A DNA stretch of 64,000 bases. It comes from Gilvimarinus sp. DA14. GTDB lineage: Bacteria > Pseudomonadota > Gammaproteobacteria > Pseudomonadales > Cellvibrionaceae. The stretch covers positions 2,830,501 through 2,894,500 of the forward strand of contig NZ_CP100350.1 of NCBI RefSeq assembly GCF_024204685.1, read 5' to 3'. Made by a program: the position numbers and the translations under genes. Under the pieces are notes generated by a model. The model did not search any database. It saw nothing but the letters and a program-made list of their open reading frames with translations, and was not told the DNA's origin. Below, piece after piece: positions 43,504-51,632 of this stretch (positions are counted from its first letter, which is position 1; every line of letters begins with the position of its first letter).

Positions 43504-43818
43504 CTAGTTGGTTAGTTTCAATCCGATAATGCCAAGGAGTATAAGGGCAATGCATCCCAGGCGCAAAGCACTCATGTGCTCGCCAAATATCCAGGTTCCG
43601 ATCATTACGGTACCCACAGCACCGATGCCAGACCAAATGGCGTAGGCCGTGCTGAGAGGGAGCTGACGCAGGGACAGTCCGAGCATCGCCAAGCTTAAAA
43701 CGATGGCTACAGCGGTGATGACAGAGGGCCAGAGGCGAGTGAATCCGTCTGTGTACTTAAGGCCTGTGGCCCAGATAATTTCAAACAGACCTGCGAGGAG
43801 TAAGAATACCCATGACAT
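43504..43818 (-). CDS. sugE: SMR-family guanidinium exporter (Gdx/SugE)
   Basis: 104 residues with four transmembrane helices. The essential Glu13 is in AGLFEIIWATGLKYTDGF, which matches the SugE/Gdx branch rather than EmrE. LPLSTAYAIWSGIGAVGTVMIG and LGIIGLKLT are also Gdx-like. Gdx proteins swap guanidinium for protons across the inner membrane. The guanidine-II riboswitch directly upstream independently supports the guanidinium specificity. It probably heads a five-gene unit down to 42003. Confidence 0.92.
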   Translation of the reverse strand: MSWVFLLLAGLFEIIWATGLKYTDGFTRLWPSVITAVAIVLSLAMLGLSLRQLPLSTAYAIWSGIGAVGTVMIGTWIFGEHMSALRLGCIALILLGIIGLKLTN

Positions 43819-43830
43819 TGTGACTTTCCC

Positions 43831-43887
43831 AGGGGCCGTCCCCTAAAGTAGTCGGCAAAGGCCGCATCCGGCGGGTCGTCCCGGCGG
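43831..43887 (-). ncRNA. Guanidine-II (mini-ykkC) riboswitch
   Basis: In the exporter leader, read on the minus strand, there are two hairpins whose tetraloops are ACGA and ACGG, the ACGR pair that defines this riboswitch class. Hairpin 1 is 43868-43887 (CCGCCGGG-ACGA-CCCGCCGG with one mismatch). Hairpin 2 is 43831-43844 (AGGGG-ACGG-CCCCT, perfect). The linker is 23 nt, within the usual range. The linker bases CTTTGCC could pair with the GGGAAAG just before the ATG at 43818, giving a way to hide the ribosome-binding site without guanidine; this last point is inference. Confidence 0.85.
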
Positions 43888-43983
43888 TAGTCACTGATGA
43901 ATACACCCAAATGGGCGGTATTGGATGATAATTGAGGTTGCTATAGTACTAAAACACGTTACTGAAAGGAACAGATAAAGTCT

Positions 43984-45537
43984 ATGTTGGAAGCTGTATG
44001 GATTGCCTGTGCGTTTACTTTGGGGCTGACAGTCCGGGCGATTGGACTGCCGCCGCTTGTGGGTTACTTGGCGGCTGGGTTCGCGATTACGGGGTTGGGA
44101 CGGTTTATCGAGCTGCCCGAATACGGTGGTGAGGTCATCAATCACCTCGCTCACCTGGGGGTGCTGTTACTGTTATTTACCGTAGGCCTCAAGTTAAGAG
44201 TACGCAACCTGGTGCAGCCCGAAGTTATTGGTGGTGGCGTCCTGCATTTTTTGCTTGCGGTAGTGCTATTTAGTCCCGCTGTTTATGTGTTACTGCAGGT
44301 TTCCTATTACGAGGCACTGTTGCTGGGGGTGGCGCTGTCGTTTTCCAGCACCGTATTGGCTGCCAAGGTGCTGGATTCCAAGCGTGAGCTGCGGGCCTTT
44401 CACGGCCGCGTTGCCATTGGCATCCTGGTAGTACAGGACTTGCTCGCTCTTTTGGTGATCAGTGTTGCAGGGGGATCTACGCCGTCACCCTGGGCTTTAT
44501 TAGTACTGGGGTTACCGTTGTTGCGACCAGTGTTATTCAAGTTGCTGGATGTGTGCGGCCACGATGAGTTAATGGTGCTACTTGGGCTGTTGCTGGCCTT
44601 AGTGGTTGGCGGCTTGGGGTTTGAGTATTTGGGGCTTAGTTCCGAGTTGGGTGCATTGGCGTTTGGGGTATTGTTGGCCAAACACAAACGTGCCACCGAG
44701 TTGTCGAACTCGCTTTGGAGTATCAAAGAAGTCTTTTTGGTGGGCTTCTTTTTACAAATTGGCATGAGCGGTTTGCCCGGTATGGATGCTCTAATTTTGG
44801 CTTTGGCCGCCACCATAGTCTTGCCGCTAAAGGGCGCGATGTTCTTCCTTTTGCTGGTATTGTTTAAGTTGCGCGCGCGCAGCGCCTTTTTGTCGTCTTT
44901 AGCACTGACCAACTACAGCGAATTTGGTTTGATTGTGGCGGCGATTGTGTTGCCGCAATGGCTGGTACCTTTGGCGCTAACGGTCGCCGTATCGTTTGTA
45001 ATATCGGCGCCTTTGAACCGCATAGCGCATCCTTTTTACGAAAAGTTATCAAAAAAACTGCTGCGCTTTGAGCGCAATATTCATCATCCAGATCAGCAGC
45101 CGGTCTCTCTGGGAGAGGCGGAAGTATTAATTTTCGGTATGGGGCGCACGGGCACTGCCGCCTATGACCAACTAAAAGATCGGATACCTCGCCTTATCGC
45201 GCTGGACTCAGATCCGGGCAAGGTGGAACGTCATCGCAGTGAGGGCCGTAACGTGCTATTTGCCGATGCGGAGGATCAGGTGTTCTGGCAGGGGCTGGAA
45301 ATGAATAGTGTACGCGCGGTGATCCTCAGTATGAGTGACATCGAGGCAAAGATAATCTCCGTGCGCCAATTGCGTCAGCGAGGCTATCAGGGGTTTATCG
45401 CCTCGCACACCCTTTTCCAGGATGAAGCGGAAAAAATTAATGCCGCCGGTGCCAATGAAACCTATCTGACCATGTCAGAGGCTGGTGTGGGTCTGGCCGA
45501 GCATGTGCAGGAGCAGCTGCACTCGATAGCTAACTGA
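43984..45537 (+). CDS. Kef/CPA2-type cation:proton antiporter with RCK domain
   Basis: 517 residues. The first about 360 residues form 12 or so transmembrane helices of the monovalent cation:proton antiporter-2 family, with LPPLVGYLAAGFAI, LLFTVGLKLRVRNL, SFSSTVLAAKVL and VQDLLALLV. The C-terminal RCK_N domain (about 380-505) has the nucleotide-binding GMGRTGTAAYDQL and acidic ALDSDP motifs. It probably exchanges K+ or Na+ for H+. The call KefB-like is by architecture; glutathione gating, as in KefB/C, is not evident. Divergent from the exporter gene, with AAAGGAA upstream of the ATG. Confidence 0.9.
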   Translation: MLEAVWIACAFTLGLTVRAIGLPPLVGYLAAGFAITGLGRFIELPEYGGEVINHLAHLGVLLLLFTVGLKLRVRNLVQPEVIGGGVLHFLLAVVLFSPAVYVLLQVSYYEALLLGVALSFSSTVLAAKVLDSKRELRAFHGRVAIGILVVQDLLALLVISVAGGSTPSPWALLVLGLPLLRPVLFKLLDVCGHDELMVLLGLLLALVVGGLGFEYLGLSSELGALAFGVLLAKHKRATELSNSLWSIKEVFLVGFFLQIGMSGLPGMDALILALAATIVLPLKGAMFFLLLVLFKLRARSAFLSSLALTNYSEFGLIVAAIVLPQWLVPLALTVAVSFVISAPLNRIAHPFYEKLSKKLLRFERNIHHPDQQPVSLGEAEVLIFGMGRTGTAAYDQLKDRIPRLIALDSDPGKVERHRSEGRNVLFADAEDQVFWQGLEMNSVRAVILSMSDIEAKIISVRQLRQRGYQGFIASHTLFQDEAEKINAAGANETYLTMSEAGVGLAEHVQEQLHSIAN

Positions 45538-45545
45538 TACTTTGT

Positions 45546-47240
45546 TTACGAAATCGATAGCTCATCGAGACGCTCGAGAACCGGTGGTAGCAGGTCAAGA
45601 GCATCCAGATAACGTTGTTGGCTGAGGTGCAGCAGGAGGCTGGCGAGATAGCTGGCAATCTCCGCCAGAGCCACGTTTACGTCTAAATTGGCGTTATCAA
45701 TGGCGCTGCGGAGGCACTTTTGTCCATAAGGTGTCGTGGGATACTGACTGCCCAGAATGTCCATACCCCATTGTCCCCATTGATAGGCGAGGGCGCTTTG
45801 TTCATTGGCTAGCACGGTGTGAGGTGCAATGTTGGGGTTATGTAAGCAAACTGGAAGGGTTGCCAACGCGCTTTTAATTTTAGGTAGGCGTTGTTGTATT
45901 TGCGTAATCAAGGTTTGTTCATTGGCGTCGGCTGCAATAACAAGTTGTTCGAAAGTTGTCATGTCGAGCTTTTGCCACAGAAGAGGGTGTGCTTTTAGAT
46001 AGGCGCTACGTAACTCGTCCGGGACAGGCCAGAGCACCAATTTTTCCTTTATTGCGGTGGCTAGTTCGGCAAACTGCTCTTGATCTGTTAGGGGGGAAAA
46101 ACCGTCCGTTTTTAAAAGGTTAATAGGCAATCCATTCAGTGAGCCAGTATAAATAAGGTCAGGTGCGGGCAGGCAATCTGCACTTGCGCTGACAAGCAAG
46201 CTGGCTTCGTGTTGAGCCAAAGCTTTTTTATTGCTATCAAAAAGCTTGATAATACAGCTTTGTTCCGTTGCGTTGTTTTTGATCCAGAGTGCAAATACAT
46301 TGGCGACATTTGTCTGTAACCACTTGGTGCTGATCTGATAGCGGTCATCGATTTGCCACTGCGTTTTAGCTAGTATTTCCGGTAGCCAGTTTTCTCGTGC
46401 CTCGAAAGTTAGCATGCTCGCGAGACTGTCCTGGTGCGGAATACTTGTGTTAAAAAGGATGTGCTCTTCAAAAAATATGGCTGATACTTTCTCGCGTTTG
46501 TTTGCAATGTCCGCAAGATCAATAGCTGCTGCGCAAAATTTGCTGGACGCTTGACGGGATAAAATGAGTGCGATAATCGTGAGCAAAATTGACGGGGCGG
46601 ACAAATAGAGATGATCTACGACAATAAAGGCAAAGCTCAGTAAAAAGCTGATGGTCCCTAAGTTTTGTACGGCGCGATTATAAATAGCTGGTTTTCTTTG
46701 CCGGCGACTTTTGTTTAAAAGCCATCTGGCGATGGGCGCGCTGACAAAGACGACGGCAGTAAGAAGCAGGAAAAGACCTGGGTAAATGATTCCGACCACT
46801 ACAAATACTAGGCCGTTGAATAGTATTCCTGCTATCGAAGTGACGATTTTTTGGTAGGCGTTCTTTGCCAGCTCTTCTTGGTTTTCAAATAGTATTACCT
46901 TTCCAGTTTGCCTGACGATTTTATCGCACGATTTATGAATGCATTGTGCGCAAAGCTTGTCCGAGGCTAGGTATACAGTGAACATGGCAACTGCTACAAG
47001 AGTCAGCAGAAGAATTAGAGAGTCTTTGGATAATTGATCAAAAGGCGTGGGAATATACGCGGGGACGTCAGGAGTCCCCAGTAACATCACGACCTTAATG
47101 GGCAGTAAGGTACCCACCATAAGAGCGGCTTGGCTTACCAGTGACAAAAAAATCGCTGTATAAGAGTATGCAGGCGTGGACTGAAGCAATCGGACAGAGA
47201 GCTTGCTAATCCAGTTAAAGAAAGATGATTGATCTTGCAA
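45546..47240 (-). CDS. Membrane protein: ABC-transmembrane-like domain fused to a degenerate APH-like kinase domain
   Basis: 564 residues. The only start after the preceding in-frame stop is the TTG at 47240; the first Met is at residue 42, so TTG initiation is likely. The first about 255 residues contain about six hydrophobic segments arranged like an ABC exporter half (LLPIKVVMLLG, then FLLLTAVVFVSAPIARWLLNK). No Walker motifs follow. Instead residues of about 300-545 resemble an aminoglycoside-phosphotransferase/choline-kinase-like fold: a beta-hairpin with CIIKLFDSNKKALAQHEASLL and a loop LHNPNIAPHTVL (His467) where active enzymes have HGDxxxxN, followed by YQWGQWGMD in place of the metal-binding DW segment. 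The catalytic Asp and Asn are absent, so it would be a pseudokinase. The function is unknown; the fold assignments are my reading and moderately uncertain. Confidence 0.6.
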   Translation of the reverse strand: MQDQSSFFNWISKLSVRLLQSTPAYSYTAIFLSLVSQAALMVGTLLPIKVVMLLGTPDVPAYIPTPFDQLSKDSLILLLTLVAVAMFTVYLASDKLCAQCIHKSCDKIVRQTGKVILFENQEELAKNAYQKIVTSIAGILFNGLVFVVVGIIYPGLFLLLTAVVFVSAPIARWLLNKSRRQRKPAIYNRAVQNLGTISFLLSFAFIVVDHLYLSAPSILLTIIALILSRQASSKFCAAAIDLADIANKREKVSAIFFEEHILFNTSIPHQDSLASMLTFEARENWLPEILAKTQWQIDDRYQISTKWLQTNVANVFALWIKNNATEQSCIIKLFDSNKKALAQHEASLLVSASADCLPAPDLIYTGSLNGLPINLLKTDGFSPLTDQEQFAELATAIKEKLVLWPVPDELRSAYLKAHPLLWQKLDMTTFEQLVIAADANEQTLITQIQQRLPKIKSALATLPVCLHNPNIAPHTVLANEQSALAYQWGQWGMDILGSQYPTTPYGQKCLRSAIDNANLDVNVALAEIASYLASLLLHLSQQRYLDALDLLPPVLERLDELSIS

Positions 47241-47294
47241 GGCCGGCTCACGCTATTAAGTAGGAGGAATTAATTCGCGCTTTTACGCGCCATA

Positions 47295-47325
47295 AGCCAA
47301 CCAGTAAAATTTTACCTGGTTGGCT
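47295..47325 (-). terminator. Hairpin after the MFS gene, possible terminator or processing site
   Basis: A perfect 10-bp stem AGCCAACCAG / CTGGTTGGCT with an 11-nt loop, between the MFS gene and the 564-residue membrane protein gene. No T-run follows on the minus strand, so a Rho-independent stop is uncertain. Confidence 0.4.
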
Positions 47326-47418
47326 GGGGCTCAATGTTAGCGGATTGGCTGGCTGAAAAGAAGGTGACGAGCTTGCTCGATTGGATTTAATGAATCCAGC
47401 AGCTTAGCCTGCGGGTGG

Positions 47419-48924
47419 CTAGGCCAGGGGTTGCTTTACCCTCAGTGTGGCTAAAGCCGCTATGCCAAAACAGACACCGCCTAATAGCATGGCGTAGATG
47501 CTTTGATCTTTGAAGACGGTGTGCACAATCAGGCCTAGCACGCTGGCGGCGAGTATTTGCGGAATGACGATAAAGAAATTAAATATTCCCATATATACGC
47601 CCATTTTATGGCCGGGTAAGGCGCAGGAGAGCATGGCGTAGGGTAGTGAGATAATCGAGGCCCAGGCAAAGCCAACGCCTACCATCGAGGCCAAGAGCCA
47701 GGCTGGGTCTTTTACCCACAAAAATGAAACAAACCCTAAGGCGCCCAGCAGCAGGTTGATGCTGTGTGTGAGTTTCTGGCCTAGCTTGCGCGCCATAGCT
47801 GGGATAATAAATGCGGCCAGCATAGCGTAGCCGTTGTATGAGCCCAGCAAAACACCGGTCCAGTCAGCCCCCTGGTTGTAGAGCTCGCCGTTTGTGTCCA
47901 GCGCCCCGTAGTGGTGGCTGGTGACAGCGGGCGTGATGTAAATCCACATTGAGAACAGAGCAAACCAGCTGAAAAACTGCACCAGTGCCAGTTGAACCAT
48001 GGTGCGCGGCATGTGGAAAAAATCGTGGGTAATTTGATAAAGACCATGATTTGTGGCGCCGCGATCTTGCAGGCTGGCGGCAATGAGCTGTAAAACGCCA
48101 AAGCCGGTACTGCAGGCCGCGAGTATGTAGAGCTCTGCGTGCAGTGAAAAAACAGCGATCAGTGCTGCGCCCAAAGCCCCGATAGCAAACCACGCCAGGC
48201 CGCTTTTTTTGTAGTAGCTGGCGGGCTTAATAGCTGCCGAGTGCTCCGGGCTCAGCTGGCCTTCGGCCTCGTTGTATTTTGCCAGTTGCTCGGGCGAGTA
48301 CTCTCGCGTGCGGATAATCGTCCAGCCCACCGCCAGTAATACGGCCAAACCGCCCAGGGTAAACGACCAGATAACCGAATCGGGTACAACACCGGGGGCC
48401 GCTGTATTGCTAATGCCGATAACATTGGCCATAAGCCATGGCAGGCACGAGGCGACCACAGAGCCAACGCCGATAAAAAACGCCTGCATGACAAAGCCGA
48501 GGGTGCGCTGCTTTTGTGGCAACATGTCGCCGACAAACGCGCGGAAAGGCTCCATGGAAATATTGATCGAGGCATCCATAATCCACAGCATTCCGGCTGC
48601 GATCCATAGCGTGGGCGAGTGCGGCATAAAAAATAACGATGCACTGGTCGCTATGGCGCCCACCAGAAAGTAGGGGCGGCGGCGGCCGAGCCGGTTCCAG
48701 GTTTTATCGCTGAAATAGCCGACAATAGGCTGCACCAGCAGTCCGGTCAGTGGTGCGGCGACCCAGAGTATGGGTAAGTCGTCTATTTGGGCCCCGAGGG
48801 TTTGGAAAATACGGCTGACATTGGCATTTTGCAGGGCAAAGCCAAATTGTATGCCGATAAAACCAAAGCACATGTTCCAGATTTGCCAGAAGCTAAGCTC
48901 TGGCCGTTGCGATGGTGTGCTCAT
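47419..48924 (-). CDS. MFS sugar transporter, SLC45/MalY-like (probable maltodextrin importer)
   Basis: 501 residues and 12 predicted transmembrane helices. The N-terminus FWQIWNMCFGFIGIQFGFALQ, the loop GYFSDKTWNRLGRRRPYFLVGA (major-facilitator signature) and DMLPQKQRTLGFVMQ are typical of the SLC45-like group that takes up maltose in Caulobacter. It lies 27 bp downstream of the glucoamylase gene on the same strand, so both probably share the divergent promoter region with paired operators at 51433-51474. It would carry glucose oligomers from periplasm to cytoplasm. Confidence 0.88.
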   Translation of the reverse strand: MSTPSQRPELSFWQIWNMCFGFIGIQFGFALQNANVSRIFQTLGAQIDDLPILWVAAPLTGLLVQPIVGYFSDKTWNRLGRRRPYFLVGAIATSASLFFMPHSPTLWIAAGMLWIMDASINISMEPFRAFVGDMLPQKQRTLGFVMQAFFIGVGSVVASCLPWLMANVIGISNTAAPGVVPDSVIWSFTLGGLAVLLAVGWTIIRTREYSPEQLAKYNEAEGQLSPEHSAAIKPASYYKKSGLAWFAIGALGAALIAVFSLHAELYILAACSTGFGVLQLIAASLQDRGATNHGLYQITHDFFHMPRTMVQLALVQFFSWFALFSMWIYITPAVTSHHYGALDTNGELYNQGADWTGVLLGSYNGYAMLAAFIIPAMARKLGQKLTHSINLLLGALGFVSFLWVKDPAWLLASMVGVGFAWASIISLPYAMLSCALPGHKMGVYMGIFNFFIVIPQILAASVLGLIVHTVFKDQSIYAMLLGGVCFGIAALATLRVKQPLA

Positions 48925-48951
48925 AACTCAGTCTCGTCTGTTGTTATTCTT

Positions 48952-51348
48952 TTAATCGGCTGGCTGGTAGCGCTCGCCTACCGGAGGGTAATAGTCCCAC
49001 ACGGCTTCATCGGCAAGCGAGCGCAACAGTTTAATGTATTCGGCATGGGTCCAGGCCAGCGGGGTTGCCGAATTTGTGCCTTCGCCCAGCTCGTAACCGT
49101 ACGCCTCGTTGCTGCCGACACCGTCCCAGACTTGCTCGGGCAGCATCAGCCCTTCGTTGGCAAAGTACTCCATGCTGGCCACATAACGACTTTTTAGCTG
49201 TGCGACATCTAATTCGCCGCGCACCTTTTGTCGAGCCAGCTCATAGTGAGCGCGTTCTCCGGTGAGAAATGGCCAGACACGGCCGCGCTGCGCCGGATGG
49301 TTTTCGCCCTCGGCTTGGTATCCTCGGCCATCAGTAATGCGCTCACCGTATCCGTCTCCACCGTAGCGGCGCCAACCGACATACGTATTGGATTTCTCTG
49401 GAAATTCGTAGCGTACGCGCAGGTAATCCGGGAGGGCATCGCTGTCCACTTCCTCCAGCGAAGCGACCACCTCAGGATGGTTGGCTGCGTGAACGCCGTA
49501 GCGCACCAATTCCAAAAAGCCCGGATCCACAATTTCGATTTCGTTCAGCGCGCCTTGGCCATTGCGTGGAGTAAGGCCGCCCTGATCATTAGGGTCCTCA
49601 TTCTGAGAGATGCGCAAATAGTAGCGACCGTCTCCGGCCAAGGTTCCTTTATTGGTGAAGGTCTGCTGATCAAGCTGCTGACGATACTGATCCGCACGGG
49701 CCAGGTAACGCGCAGCGCGCTCGCTATCGCCCGTCTGGGTGGCAAATTCCGCCGCGGTGACCAGCCCCGCAATAATCGCTGCGGTAGTGGAAGGCGAGTA
49801 GCCCTCTTGTTCTTCCCAGCGCTCTTGCTGTGTATAGGGGGGCGTGATGTGAGTGTCGTTCCAGCCCAGGTTTACCTGGCCTCCGTCGGCTAAAAAGTCG
49901 GCCGCCGGGCGCAGCATTTTTTCATACCACTGGGTGGCGTCTGCGTTGCTGAGAATGCCTTTTTGCCAAAGCTGCCAGCCCAGCATAATCGGCATGGCCG
50001 TTTGGTCCAGTTGCACGGCGTACCACTCCAGTGTGCCGTCTACATGGGTTTTTTGCAGAAACCAGCCGGGCGCACCGGAATAGCCTGGGGTATTGGACGA
50101 TGCCTGTACCTTTTCCAGATAACGGAACGCCACCAGTGGTGTTTCGGTATCGCCCATCGCCAGGAAAGCCATTGCGACTTGATAGAAATCCCGTGGCCAC
50201 ACGGCTTTATAACCGGTTGAGGATTCTGTGGCCGGGACAACGTCGCCCCAGGGGTTTGATAGTGAGGCAATCAGGGCGCCGGCGTGGGTTTTGTCTTCCT
50301 GCGCTTTGAGTACCATGGCGCTGGCGTAGGCGAGCTTTCCCCCGTCGGTAGCGGAGGCAGAGAGCTCTGATAAGGGGGCGAGGCCGGCTAGGTAATCTTC
50401 CCAGCCGATGGCATCGCCAGTGCCGTTGTAATGAGCCAGGGTGTCCGCGTAGCCCTGCGTTAAGCTGGCGTTGGCAACGGATTGCGCTTGCTCAGTGGTG
50501 TTGCCGTAGGCGAGGACAAAATCCCAGGTCTGTGGGTTTTTGCTGCCCACCGGTAAAGCATGGCTAATGCTTACATTGCCCAAGGCGTCACCGGTGGAGT
50601 TGTAATGCCAATCTTGGCTGCTATCGGCGAGGTCTGTGGCTAGATCAGAGGTGCCGACAAAGCCCACGCTTGGGTTACTGCCTTCTGGTCCGACAATGGC
50701 AATGACATTGTCGCCGTCGCGCGCGAAGGCTGTGCCACCTTGGGTCCAGGCGGAATCATTGGTGCCGGTGTTGGCGACGTGAGGGTTGGTCACCATATAG
50801 GCACTCAGGCCGTCTTCAAAGGCGGTAAAAATAACCCGCTGCCACAAGCTATTGCGATTGGGGTCGGTGAATACGTGTTTTTCGATTCGGTAGCGACCTT
50901 GTGGGTCCGTATTGGTGATTTTATAGGCCAAGGACAAAGGCCGGCCCGCGGCGTCCTTGTACAGATAATCAATTTTCGTGGTGGTGTCCTGGCTCTCGTA
51001 ATGGACAAAGTCTGCTCCCTGAATCACCAGCTCCATGTCTTTTATTTGCGCCTCATGTATCAGCCCAAACATGGTTTCCGTGACAATGCCTTGGGCGATA
51101 GAAAACCACACCTTGCTGACATCACCGGTCGCGGCGGCATTGCTGTACTGCCCATCGAGGTATTGTTCATAGCTGGTGCCAATGCCGGTTTTGCCCGAGT
51201 AAGCCCAAGTGGGGGGCTGACCCGGAGCGCCGTGGGCCATGGCTGAAGGCGGCTGAGTGTTTAAATCGTTACAGCCACTGGTGCACAGGGCGCCGAAGCT
51301 GATAACCGAACAGGCAAGAAGTTTCTGTAGCATGATTATTTTTCTCAT
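48952..51348 (-). CDS. GH15 glucoamylase (glucan 1,4-alpha-glucosidase), lipoprotein
   Basis: 798 residues from the ATG at 51348 (MRKIIM); a second ATG at 51333 would start at the more typical MLQKLL signal peptide. The signal ends in a lipobox-like TSGC, so it is probably membrane-anchored. An N-terminal beta-sandwich (glucodextranase-type, to about 290) is followed by the (alpha/alpha)6 catalytic barrel. Key segments are WPRDFYQVAMAFLAMGD, QERWEEQEGYSPSTTAAI (general acid Glu near 515) and RVWPFLTGERAHYELA (base region near 698). It releases glucose from starch or maltodextrin ends. It is the first gene of the minus-strand arm of the alpha-glucan locus. Confidence 0.9.
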   Translation of the reverse strand: MRKIIMLQKLLACSVISFGALCTSGCNDLNTQPPSAMAHGAPGQPPTWAYSGKTGIGTSYEQYLDGQYSNAAATGDVSKVWFSIAQGIVTETMFGLIHEAQIKDMELVIQGADFVHYESQDTTTKIDYLYKDAAGRPLSLAYKITNTDPQGRYRIEKHVFTDPNRNSLWQRVIFTAFEDGLSAYMVTNPHVANTGTNDSAWTQGGTAFARDGDNVIAIVGPEGSNPSVGFVGTSDLATDLADSSQDWHYNSTGDALGNVSISHALPVGSKNPQTWDFVLAYGNTTEQAQSVANASLTQGYADTLAHYNGTGDAIGWEDYLAGLAPLSELSASATDGGKLAYASAMVLKAQEDKTHAGALIASLSNPWGDVVPATESSTGYKAVWPRDFYQVAMAFLAMGDTETPLVAFRYLEKVQASSNTPGYSGAPGWFLQKTHVDGTLEWYAVQLDQTAMPIMLGWQLWQKGILSNADATQWYEKMLRPAADFLADGGQVNLGWNDTHITPPYTQQERWEEQEGYSPSTTAAIIAGLVTAAEFATQTGDSERAARYLARADQYRQQLDQQTFTNKGTLAGDGRYYLRISQNEDPNDQGGLTPRNGQGALNEIEIVDPGFLELVRYGVHAANHPEVVASLEEVDSDALPDYLRVRYEFPEKSNTYVGWRRYGGDGYGERITDGRGYQAEGENHPAQRGRVWPFLTGERAHYELARQKVRGELDVAQLKSRYVASMEYFANEGLMLPEQVWDGVGSNEAYGYELGEGTNSATPLAWTHAEYIKLLRSLADEAVWDYYPPVGERYQPAD

Positions 51349-51432
51349 TCATCTTATGTTAGCTAGGTAAAAATCACACCTTGGCTAGTAGTGCTTGCAC
51401 AATAATAGCTCGAATGTGTCCACTCAATGAAT

Positions 51433-51446
51433 TACATACGTATTCA
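51433..51446. promoter_or_regulatory. LacI-type operator 1 (ATACGTAT core)
   Basis: TACATACGTATTCA region with core 51436-51443; its centre is 28 bp from operator 2. Same core as five other sites in this window. Confidence 0.65.
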
Positions 51447-51460
51447 ATGCATCTTTGTCA

Positions 51461-51474
51461 TGCATACGTATGCA
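51461..51474. promoter_or_regulatory. LacI-type operator 2 (perfect palindrome)
   Basis: TGCATACGTATGCA, a perfect 14-bp palindrome centred on CG, as in LacI-family operators. Confidence 0.75.
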
Positions 51475-51632
51475 GTCTATTGCGCCTAATTTCCTCGCTG
51501 CACTAATCTAGCCTCATGCTATTGCAACTCGGCCCGCGCTCAAAGCAAGCCAGTTTCGGTTTTGCGGCGGGAGGCTTGAGGTTGCAAAAAACAATAACGA
51601 TGCCAGCGCGTAACTGGTGAGGAAGTAGTTTC

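Larger units (their letters stand above)
51349..51632. promoter_or_regulatory. Divergent promoter region of the alpha-glucan locus
   Basis: 284 bp between the glucoamylase (-) and GH13 (+) genes. It holds two ATACGTAT operators (51433-51446 and 51461-51474). A possible plus-strand sigma-70 promoter is TTGCGC (51480-51485), 18 bp, TAATCT (51504-51509), just downstream of the second operator. That placement fits repression by a LacI-type protein; the promoter match is modest. Confidence 0.5.
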
